Below, piece by piece: positions 28,031 through 34,549 of a stretch of 38,843 bases of DNA. Every line of letters begins with the position of its first letter. The stretch's first letter is position 1. The stretch is taken from contig JAGGAD010000035.1 in the NCBI GenBank assembly GCA_017889625.1, forward strand, positions 1 through 38,843, in the 5' to 3' direction. This DNA comes from Bacillota bacterium (GTDB lineage: Bacteria > Bacillota > Negativicutes > Sporomusales > CTSoil-080). A model generated the notes under the pieces. That model searched no databases and had not been told where the DNA came from. It was given only the letters and a program-made list of their open reading frames with translations. Position numbers and translations under genes: made by a program.

Positions 28031-28546
28031 ATGAATTTTACAGAGCAGGTTTCAGTTTTAATAATGGGAAATTTACAATCGATAATTCTTGTAATAACAG
28101 TATTGATACTATTAGCGCTGATTGTATTTATTAATATTAATATTAAGTTATCAAGATTAAATAAAAAATATAGTGCGATGATGCGAGGTACTGATGGCGG
28201 GAATTTAGAAAGTCTGTTGATGAAGCAAAGTACGCAAATTGCTCAGGCGGTAGATCAAGTAAGCAAAATGGATATTGAGTGCAAAAAATTGAGTGCAATA
28301 TCTAAAAATTGTGTTCAAAAAGTGGGTTTGGTACGGTTTAATGCTTTTGAAGATGTTGGTAGTGATTTAAGCTTTGCGCTGGCGATACTTGACGGACAAA
28401 ATAATGGGTTAGTAATATCAAGCATTTATGGTCGTAGTGAATCTAGGATATATGCAAAACCAGTTGAAAACGGGCAATCCAGTTACCATTTAACCGATGA
28501 AGAGAAAGCAGCTTTGAATAAGGCTCAAGAGAAAACTATTAGTTAA
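28031..28546 (+). CDS. DUF4446 membrane-anchored protein
   Basis: A 171-residue protein with one N-terminal transmembrane segment (about residues 17-37), a short coiled-coil-like stretch, and a soluble domain with the family hallmark VGLVRFNAFEDVGSDLSFALAI followed by a YGRSESRIYAKPV motif. This is DUF4446, whose genes are often near parA/parB in Firmicutes; the function is not known. The start at 28031 follows AGAAAGGTG. A promoter-like element separates it from the following peptidase gene. Confidence 0.85.
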   Translation: MNFTEQVSVLIMGNLQSIILVITVLILLALIVFININIKLSRLNKKYSAMMRGTDGGNLESLLMKQSTQIAQAVDQVSKMDIECKKLSAISKNCVQKVGLVRFNAFEDVGSDLSFALAILDGQNNGLVISSIYGRSESRIYAKPVENGQSSYHLTDEEKAALNKAQEKTIS

Positions 28547-28557
28547 GCAGGATTTTT

Positions 28558-28585
28558 TTGCTAACCAGAGAAATTATGCTAATAT
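28558..28585 (+). promoter_or_regulatory. Candidate promoter for the M23 peptidase-bactofilin pair
   Basis: TTGCTA (28558-28563) and TAATAT (28580-28585) are separated by 16 bp, and TG at the extended -10 position precedes the -10 box. It is 37 bp before the M23 peptidase start. Confidence 0.45.
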
Positions 28586-28621
28586 AGAAGACTTTTTTAC
28601 ACAACGGAAGGAAGGAGATTA

Positions 28622-29605
28622 TTGCGTTTCGTGCAGTCGATAAATTATTTTATTAAAGGTAGTTTGGGAAAGTTAAAACGAAAATTAATGTCTAAAAATC
28701 TTATGCGGACAGAAAAACGAGAGTATACTTTGATGCTTGTACCGCACCAAGGCAATCAGATTATTAGACTTCGCATACCTATAAAGTTATTAAAGTATAC
28801 GGTTCTTGCAGTTTGTGCAGTGATGGTTTTGGCTGGAGGCACAATTTTGTACTATCGGAATCAGGCTAGTGTTGCCAGTGTTGAAAAACAAGAAATTGAA
28901 AGATTGCAAAAGCTAAATGAAGATCAAAATACCCAAATCGAAAAATTGGCGAAGAAAACAGCCGTACTTCAGGAGGATATGAATCGGCTGGATAAGCTGG
29001 ATACTGACCTCCGACGATTAGTAAATACTGAGGAGCTACCAGCGTCGCGTTCTGGAGTAGTTCGGCCTGGGTATATTGGACAAGGTGGTATTAGGGTTAA
29101 CCCTGAGATTAGCCAGTTAAATGAATTAGTTGAGCAATTGCAAAATGGAGTTAAGCAAAGAGAAGATAGTCTTTCATCAATAAAGGAAATGTTACTTGAA
29201 CGTAACGCCCGGTTGGCAGTGACACCATCAATCTGGCCAGCTAATGGTGAGGTGACTTCACGGTTTGGTTCTCGAGATAATCCATGGGGCGGTGGCGGTG
29301 GCGACTGGCATCCTGGAATTGATATTGCCGGTGATTATGGTGCACCGATTGTTGCTACGGCTGAGGGAAAAGTTGTACATAGTAGTTGGTATGGTGGCTA
29401 TGGTAATTTGGTTGAAATTGATCACGGTAATGGTATTCAAACGCTGTATGGTCACTGTTCAAAGACGGTTGCCCAGGTCGGTCAGACCGTTAAAAAAGGG
29501 GAAGTTATTGCCTATATGGGTAGTACCGGGAATAGTACCGGGACGCATGTTCATTATGAGATTAGAGTTAACGGAACTGCAGTCAATCCAACTAGTTTTT
29601 TGTAA
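28622..29605 (+). CDS. Membrane-anchored M23 family peptidoglycan endopeptidase
   Basis: A 327-residue envelope protein with a basic cytoplasmic N-terminus, one transmembrane helix at about 57-80, and a coiled-coil region rich in Glu/Lys/Gln (about 90-130 and 155-195). The C-terminal LytM/M23 domain has a complete zinc site: HPGIDIAG (His and Asp), YGHCS and HVHYEI. It should cut peptide bridges in peptidoglycan. The start is TTG at 28622 behind AAGGAG. The next gene is a bactofilin; in Helicobacter and other bacteria such pairs position the peptidase to shape cell curvature, and a similar partnership is likely here. Confidence 0.92.
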   Translation: MRFVQSINYFIKGSLGKLKRKLMSKNLMRTEKREYTLMLVPHQGNQIIRLRIPIKLLKYTVLAVCAVMVLAGGTILYYRNQASVASVEKQEIERLQKLNEDQNTQIEKLAKKTAVLQEDMNRLDKLDTDLRRLVNTEELPASRSGVVRPGYIGQGGIRVNPEISQLNELVEQLQNGVKQREDSLSSIKEMLLERNARLAVTPSIWPANGEVTSRFGSRDNPWGGGGGDWHPGIDIAGDYGAPIVATAEGKVVHSSWYGGYGNLVEIDHGNGIQTLYGHCSKTVAQVGQTVKKGEVIAYMGSTGNSTGTHVHYEIRVNGTAVNPTSFL

Positions 29606-29624
29606 TTGAGGGGAGAAAGTTATA

Positions 29625-30038
29625 ATGTTTGGTAAAAAGGGCTCAGTAATGTCTGGCTTTAGTGATAATATAATGGAAACTGTAATTGGCAAAGATACGA
29701 AGTTTGTCGGTAATATTGAGGCTAATGGTACTATCCGGGTGGATGGCTTAGTGGAAGGAGAAATTGTTACTAAGGGTGAATTGATTGTCGGGGAGTCCGG
29801 TAAAGTTAAAGCTAAAGTTAAAGCTAAAGGGGCGATTATTGCCGGTACAATAAATGGCAATGCCGAAATTATAAATAAACTTGAGTTGGCTTCGACTGGT
29901 AAAATTTATGGTGATATTAAGACCACTACGTTAATAATTGGCGAGGGTGCCGTTTTTCGCGGTGCATGCGAAATGCAACATAGTAATGAAGAGCAAATTA
30001 AACAGAAAAATACAACAGAAGCATCTGCAAAAAGTTAA
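29625..30038 (+). CDS. Bactofilin (polymer-forming cytoskeletal protein)
   Basis: A 137-residue protein whose central part (about 22-115) is a run of short glycine-rich repeats of the bactofilin beta-helix: GNIEANGTIRVDGLVEGEI, then KGELIVGESGKVKAKV and IYGDIKTTTLIIGEGA. It polymerises into nucleotide-free filaments near the membrane. It lies 19 bp downstream of the M23 peptidase gene, its probable functional partner. The start follows GAGGGGAG; a second ATG at 29649 is possible. A terminator-like hairpin follows. Confidence 0.93.
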   Translation: MFGKKGSVMSGFSDNIMETVIGKDTKFVGNIEANGTIRVDGLVEGEIVTKGELIVGESGKVKAKVKAKGAIIAGTINGNAEIINKLELASTGKIYGDIKTTTLIIGEGAVFRGACEMQHSNEEQIKQKNTTEASAKS

Positions 30039-30052
30039 CTGTTATGAAATAG

Positions 30053-30088
30053 ACACCTCTGCAAACAATAATTGCGGAGGTGTTTTTT
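30053..30088 (+). terminator. Terminator hairpin that contains the next gene's ribosome-binding site
   Basis: The 11-bp arms ACACCTCTGCA (30053-30063) and TGCGGAGGTGT (30073-30083) pair with one G-U wobble around a 9-nt loop. TTTTT (30084-30088) follows. The right arm holds GGAGGTG, the ribosome-binding site of the gene starting at 30089, so the same structure can end the bactofilin message and hide the start signal of the next gene. Confidence 0.75.
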
Positions 30089-30325
30089 ATGCGGTTAGTT
30101 TCGGTGGATCCTGAGTTAGTTGAAATAAAAGATCATTTAAGCCAATGTGGGTATGAAGTTTTGAATATGCATGAGTATGTGCGACCGGTAGAGGCGGTTG
30201 TTTATAATGGTCAACCGGTAACGACTAAAGCAGGGGGAGCCGGTAAAGCTCGCAGTACAGTGTTGATTAATGCTTCGGGGCTCAAACCGGAGGATGTGGT
30301 AGTTCAGCTGGAAGATCGTTTTTGA
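30089..30325 (+). CDS. YkuS-family (UPF0180) small protein, first copy
   Basis: A 78-residue protein beginning MRLVSVDPELVEIKDHLSQ and ending GLKPEDVVVQLEDRF. It has the YkuS/UPF0180 pattern: a short N-terminal strand, helix, GYEV strand, and a final PEDVV helix. The family function is unknown. The start ATG at 30089 is 8 nt after GGAGG, which lies inside a terminator-like hairpin. A similar gene follows 76 bp later. It is more divergent than the second copy, with an extra basic/glycine loop (TTKAGGAGKARS). Confidence 0.75.
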   Translation: MRLVSVDPELVEIKDHLSQCGYEVLNMHEYVRPVEAVVYNGQPVTTKAGGAGKARSTVLINASGLKPEDVVVQLEDRF

Positions 30326-30401
30326 TGATAATTTTCCTATCAATAGTTAATTAGTATAAATAAAAGAAGACCAGGAAAACTATTGGCGGAGGTGTTTAAT
30401 A

Positions 30402-30641
30402 ATGATGCAGGGACTAGTTGCAGTAGAAGATAATTTGACGCCAATAATTGAACTATTGGAAACCGAAGGCTATGAAGTAGTAGATCTTGATCAAGCAGAT
30501 ATTCAAGCTGTTGATGCTATTGTAGTAAGTGGGGCTGATAAAAATTTATTGAATATCCAAGATGTGTTGACGGAAGCTCCAGTAATAACTGCTGCCGGGA
30601 AAACTGCGGAAGATGTGTTGGAGGAATTAGAAAAATTATAA
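30402..30641 (+). CDS. YkuS-family (UPF0180) small protein, second copy
   Basis: A 79-residue acidic protein, MMQGLVAVEDNLTPIIELL followed by GYEVVDLDQAD and a C-terminal TAEDVLEELEKL. The order of elements matches YkuS/UPF0180 and the preceding gene, so the two appear to be diverged tandem paralogues. The start follows GGAGGTG. The function is unknown. A strong palindromic terminator lies 42 bp downstream. Confidence 0.8.
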   Translation: MMQGLVAVEDNLTPIIELLETEGYEVVDLDQADIQAVDAIVVSGADKNLLNIQDVLTEAPVITAAGKTAEDVLEELEKL

Positions 30642-30682
30642 AAGTTTTGTTTAGTGATTGGGCAGTATGATTATAAGCATAT

Positions 30683-30732
30683 CTGTAGAAAAGTCCGTAC
30701 AACTAATATTAGTTGTACGGACTTTTCTACAG
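30683..30732. terminator. 50-bp perfect palindrome, bidirectional terminator
   Basis: Positions 30683-30707 and 30708-30732 are exact reverse complements with no spacer. The arm starts CTGTAGAAAAGTCCGTACAA. Internal AAAA and TTTT tracts act as T-runs on either strand. It sits between the plus-strand ykuS-like gene and the minus-strand yyaC, where convergent transcription must stop. Confidence 0.85.
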
Positions 30733-30787
30733 GATAAATGGATATCGATTGTAAAAGTTAAAGGAAAATATAACCTTAAAAAATAAA

Positions 30788-31351
30788 TTAATGGTTAAAC
30801 GTGTTGCGTAAAGTTTGGGCTAGGCTACCGGCAATAATTTCGGACATTCTTACAACTAAATTAAGACGGGTGCTTTGTAAAACAAGATGTTCCATAAATC
30901 CTCCGACATTAACGATCCCGGTAATATAGACGTCGCCAACTGCTGGTAAACTTTTATTGACTGCGGCACCTGGTTTAAGTGGGCCAACACCAATTGAGAT
31001 ACAGCCGACGTTTTCTAATTTACCAAGACAGGCATCAATAGCAATAATAAATGGATTGGTAAATGCGGAGTTAATTGCAGCTAGCGTCTCCTCAAGATTA
31101 GTGGCATGTACTGGGTTATCAAGAGTACCATAAATAAAGGGATGCTGCTGAATTGATTGTAATTTGGAACCGGTAAGTGGGCCTAAGGCATCACCGGTAG
31201 AGCGATCGGTACCAATACAGAGGACAATAATTTCTTGTTGGCAAGTACGCATATCGTGAATAATGTTACCGATACCACCAGAAATTTCTTGTAAGGCATC
31301 AGGTTTGGAACTATTAAATTTTAGTTCAGTCCCACTTAGTTCAAAAGTCAT
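30788..31351 (-). CDS. yyaC: YyaC-like sporulation protein (DUF1256, spore protease YyaC family)
   Basis: About 187 residues with the DUF1256 hallmark VLCIGTDRSTGDALGPL and a second conserved block AIDACLG. A later GAAVNKSLPAVGDVYITGIV segment also fits. The fold resembles the germination protease GPR family; B. subtilis YyaC is a sporulation-expressed protein near oriC of uncertain function. The start ATG at 31351 follows AAAGGAG at a slightly long 12-nt spacing; the frame is open upstream but that region is hydrophobic and has no good start. It is head-on to replication. A possible sigma-E-like promoter lies at 31384-31414. Confidence 0.85.
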   Translation of the reverse strand: MTFELSGTELKFNSSKPDALQEISGGIGNIIHDMRTCQQEIIVLCIGTDRSTGDALGPLTGSKLQSIQQHPFIYGTLDNPVHATNLEETLAAINSAFTNPFIIAIDACLGKLENVGCISIGVGPLKPGAAVNKSLPAVGDVYITGIVNVGGFMEHLVLQSTRLNLVVRMSEIIAGSLAQTLRNTFNH

Positions 31352-31473
31352 TAGCTGGTAGAACTCCTTTAGCAAACTTATTAACAGTATGTCAGGTATG
31401 GGTATTAAGTATACTTTAAGACTGTTAAAGCTAAAGAAAAATATAATTATAGATTTTTCCAAAACATATGTAT

Positions 31474-31511
31474 ACAAAAAACACAACGAAACACAATAGG
31501 GTGTTTCGTTG
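31474..31511 (-). terminator. Minus-strand hairpin with T-run upstream of yyaC
   Basis: Perfect 11-bp arms CAACGAAACAC (31484-31494) and GTGTTTCGTTG (31501-31511) enclose a 6-nt loop. On the minus strand the hairpin is followed by TGTTTTTTG, so it looks like a minus-strand terminator. No gene lies before it on that strand. It may shield yyaC from antisense transcription or attenuate a long yyaC leader. Confidence 0.55.
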
Positions 31512-31572
31512 CGACAATTTATTTAAGTTACCATAAAAAATTTGTCAGAATAAACTTTATATAATTTGTATA

Positions 31573-31601
31573 TTGACATAGTAAATTCTTATTTTTATAA
31601 T
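31573..31601 (+). promoter_or_regulatory. Promoter of the glutamate synthase operon
   Basis: Perfect consensus TTGACA (31573-31578) and TATAAT (31596-31601) with a 17-bp spacer. It lies about 45 bp upstream of the ykkC-type riboswitch and should start the riboswitch-glutamate synthase transcript near 31608. Confidence 0.88.
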
Positions 31602-31647
31602 TAGTTTGAACACATTGGTTTGTACCAATGAACAAATGTACCAGGGG

Positions 31648-31776
31648 AGTGGGCCTAGGGTTCCGCGTTTAAAGCGGTCTGGACCGAGCGGCACAGACGC
31701 AATTTGCGTTACACCGTGGGTATAAAAGACCCGGCGGAAGGTCCCGGATTTTTTCCGGAGCCTTCGGCTGGGTCTT
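31648..31776 (+). ncRNA. ykkC-family riboswitch, probably the ppGpp-sensing subtype, with terminator platform
   Basis: The conserved ykkC blocks occur in order: CTAGGGTTCCG, GGTCTGGACCGAG, ACACCGTGGG, and ATAAAAGACCCGG. The subtypes sense guanidine, PRPP, ppGpp or nucleotide diphosphates. The downstream genes are a glutamate synthase, an amino-acid biosynthesis target typical of the ppGpp subtype and not of guanidine exporters. Downstream, AGACCCGGCGGAAGG (31727-31741) can pair with CCTTCGGCTGGGTCT (31761-31775) to form a terminator-like stem that shares the aptamer's last strand. That layout predicts expression on when ligand is bound. Confidence 0.88.
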
Positions 31777-31807
31777 AATTTACAATTTGGAGAGAGGTGA
31801 AATAAGC

Positions 31808-32914
31808 ATGTGTCGAATTGGAGCAATTAAAAGCAAAAAGCCATTTCACCCCTCGCAAGCGTTGCGGTTGATGCTTCCGCAACAGGAAGGGCATGATAAT
31901 TCGGGCTTTGCGATGATAATGCAAGATCTTGGCGGAGTATTTGCTGATTATAAAGATAAACCGCTGTTATCACTTGCTTGTACAGCTCAAGGGGCTAAAT
32001 TGGCCGAGGAATATATGAAGGAACACAATTTTGTCCGAGATTTTGAGTGGGTACCAAAAATTGATCGTCGGCCTGGACTGGATATTAAGGCTATGCCGCT
32101 ATATATGTTTCGATGCTATGATTATCCGGTCGAGTATAAAAGTGCAGATTGGTCCGATAAGGAGCAACTCCTGTTAGATACTCGGTTGGCACTTAGAGAA
32201 TTGTTAGAACAAGACGACCAGGGTTATGTTTTTTCATTTTGGCCGGATGTACTTACCCTAAAGGAAATTGGTGATCCCAGCGACATTGCGACATATTTTA
32301 GACTCTGGGATGATAATGGTGAGTTAATGGCAAGAAATGTTGTAACTCAATGTCGGCAAAATACTAATTATGATATTGTTCGTTATGCTGCGCATCCATT
32401 TTTCATTCAGGGATATACTTTATGTGCCAACGGTGAAAATACCTTTTATACCAAAAATACAGAATACCAGCGTTCTCTGCATCGGGGCTATACGGGTTTT
32501 GAATCCGACTCCCAGAACTTCTTATATACGTTACACTATGTGTTACATGAATTAAAATGGCCAATTAAGTACTTTAAGCATGTTATTACTCCGTTGCCAT
32601 TTAGTGAAATTGGAAAACGTTCAGATAATAAAGAACTTACCGCGATTCGTCAATCGCTGGCGAACTTAGAGATTAATGGACCTAATACAATAATTGCTAT
32701 GTTGCCCGATGGCCGAATGATGACTTGCTGTGACTCTAAAAAGTTGCGTCCGGTAGTAGTCGGTGGGGATGAAACAACTATGGCTATTGCATCAGAGGTC
32801 TGTGGTCTCAATGTGGTATTGCCTAACCGGAACCCCGAACTTGATATATATCCAAATGAACGGGAAGTTGTGGTAATAACCCAGGAACTGGAGGTGCAGC
32901 GATGGAAACAGTAA
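31808..32914 (+). CDS. Glutamate synthase glutaminase subunit (class II amidotransferase, stand-alone)
   Basis: Releases ammonia from glutamine for the synthase subunit encoded next. The 368 residues begin MCRIGAIKSKK, which places the nucleophile Cys at position 2, exposed after Met removal; this fixes the start at 31808 behind GAGAGGTGA. A GHDNSGFAMIM motif near residue 35 corresponds to the conserved substrate-binding loop of Ntn amidotransferases. In ordinary GltB this domain is fused to the synthase, but here it is separate, as in the archaeal-type GltB1/GlxB system. It overlaps the next gene by 13 bp. Confidence 0.88.
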   Translation: MCRIGAIKSKKPFHPSQALRLMLPQQEGHDNSGFAMIMQDLGGVFADYKDKPLLSLACTAQGAKLAEEYMKEHNFVRDFEWVPKIDRRPGLDIKAMPLYMFRCYDYPVEYKSADWSDKEQLLLDTRLALRELLEQDDQGYVFSFWPDVLTLKEIGDPSDIATYFRLWDDNGELMARNVVTQCRQNTNYDIVRYAAHPFFIQGYTLCANGENTFYTKNTEYQRSLHRGYTGFESDSQNFLYTLHYVLHELKWPIKYFKHVITPLPFSEIGKRSDNKELTAIRQSLANLEINGPNTIIAMLPDGRMMTCCDSKKLRPVVVGGDETTMAIASEVCGLNVVLPNRNPELDIYPNEREVVVITQELEVQRWKQ

Positions 32915-34536
32915 AAACTTTGGACATAACTGCAAATGATCTAAATTGGAAGATCCAGTATACTCCTGAGCATTGTACGATGTGCGGCAGTTGTGTTGCT
33001 GCTTGTACTTTCCGGGCTATTGAGGTAGCTGTGGAGCGTCGGGCTACAACGATTTCCACTGCGCGTCAGCCTGAGCCGATACCACAGCATAAAGCTGTTC
33101 CTGTAATTAAGCGAGTTAAAGGGCTGGCTAATGCTTGTGTTGGCTGTGGAATGTGTGAGAAGGTTTGCCCGAATCAGGCTATTAAGCCGGTAAGAAATGA
33201 GGACTCACGGGCTAATATTTTAGCGCGTAGTGGTGGTACTCCGGCAAAACGGGGGGGCCGTAATAACCTGATAAAGGAAAATACTCTGGACAAAATTACG
33301 GTTGGCCGTATTTCACAGATGACGGATCCGGCATTGGATGCTGAACGGCATACTTTTGATATATTGGCGCCGTTTGGCAGAGTGCTTATGCCAAACGAAT
33401 TGCCGTTCAGTAACAATGGTGGAGAATTGAAGATGAATGCTTCAACGCCACCGGTTAATTGGATTTATCCAATTATCTTTAGTGATATGTCGATCGGGGC
33501 GTTATCTACTCGGGCGTGGGAAGCTATTTGTATGGCTACTGCGTATTTGAATGAAAAACACAACATGCCAGTGAGAATGAGTTCCGGGGAAGGCGGTATG
33601 CCGATACAACTGATGAAGTCTGAATATCTGAAATACTCGATTATTCAGATTGCTTCGGGCCATTTTGGTTGGAGCCGTATTGTAAAAGCACTGCCTCAAA
33701 TGAAGGTTGATCCTGCTGGCATTTTAATTAAAATTGGCCAGGGCGCTAAGCCTGGTGATGGTGGATTATTGCCTGCAGCTAAAGTTGCTGAGCATATTCA
33801 GGCTATTCGCGGCGTTCCCAAGGCTGACTTATTGTCGCCGCCAAATCATCAAGGTTTATATTCAATTGAAGAATCGGTGCAAAAGATGCACATGTCGCTT
33901 AATGCGGCTTTTAAATTTAGGGTGCCGGTGGCAATTAAGTGTTCAGCTTCGGCAACTTCCGTCTCAGTATATAATAATTTGTTGCGTGATCCCTACAAGA
34001 TTTGCGGCGGATTTTTCCTTGATGGTATTCAAGGCGGAACAGGGGCGGCTAACGAGGTATCCCTGGATCATACGGGGCATCCTATTGTATCTAAAGTAAG
34101 AGATTGCTATCTAGCGGCGGTGAAACAGGGGCGGCAGGGGCAGATTCCGTTGTGGGCCGGCGGTGGTATTGGCATGACCGGAAATGCTGCGGCTGATGCG
34201 TTCAAAATGATTTGTTTGGGTGCTAACGGAGTGTTTATTTCTAAATTATTAATCCAGCTTTGTGGTTGCGTTGGCAATGAACATAGTCGTTGCAATGCAT
34301 GTAATACCGGGCTGTGTCCGACAGGGATTTGTACGCAAGATAGCCGGTTGGTGCGACGACTTGATATTGATAAGGCTGCGCAGAATATCGTTGAATATAT
34401 GTTAGCCTTTGATACAGAACTACGTAAGCTTATGGCCCCCATCGGTAATAGTTCGCTTCCGGTAGGCAGATCGGACGCGCTGGTTACTACTGATAAAGCT
34501 ATGGCTGATAAATTATCAATTCAGTACGCGTGTTAA
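32902..34536 (+). CDS. Glutamate synthase FMN-domain subunit with N-terminal ferredoxin domain
   Basis: Makes glutamate from 2-oxoglutarate and ammonia. The N-terminal 95 residues hold two [4Fe-4S] motifs: CTMCGSCVAAC and, after a linker, CVGCGMCEKVCP. From about residue 130 the glutamate synthase FMN barrel follows (MSIGALSTRAWEAICMA, then SSGEGGMP, GAKPGDGGLLP, LDGIQGGTGAA). A cysteine cluster CNACNTGLCPTGICTQ binds the iron-sulfur centre. The GXGXG domain of full-length GltB is absent and lies at the start of the next gene. The start overlaps the glutaminase gene, implying coupled translation. Confidence 0.9.
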   Translation: METVKTLDITANDLNWKIQYTPEHCTMCGSCVAACTFRAIEVAVERRATTISTARQPEPIPQHKAVPVIKRVKGLANACVGCGMCEKVCPNQAIKPVRNEDSRANILARSGGTPAKRGGRNNLIKENTLDKITVGRISQMTDPALDAERHTFDILAPFGRVLMPNELPFSNNGGELKMNASTPPVNWIYPIIFSDMSIGALSTRAWEAICMATAYLNEKHNMPVRMSSGEGGMPIQLMKSEYLKYSIIQIASGHFGWSRIVKALPQMKVDPAGILIKIGQGAKPGDGGLLPAAKVAEHIQAIRGVPKADLLSPPNHQGLYSIEESVQKMHMSLNAAFKFRVPVAIKCSASATSVSVYNNLLRDPYKICGGFFLDGIQGGTGAANEVSLDHTGHPIVSKVRDCYLAAVKQGRQGQIPLWAGGGIGMTGNAAADAFKMICLGANGVFISKLLIQLCGCVGNEHSRCNACNTGLCPTGICTQDSRLVRRLDIDKAAQNIVEYMLAFDTELRKLMAPIGNSSLPVGRSDALVTTDKAMADKLSIQYAC

Positions 34537-34549
34537 GGGGGGGAGCGTA

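Noticed and set aside
29625-30038. Repeat array or CRISPR suggested by the repeated AAAGTTAAAGCTAAAG run in the bactofilin gene
   Set aside because: It is a short in-frame coding repeat (VKAKVKAK) of the beta-helix, without spacers.
31557-31826. Minus-strand open frame of 89 codons opposite the ykkC riboswitch
   Set aside because: It is explained as the antisense of a structured RNA and promoter; composition follows the riboswitch and no start signal is visible.
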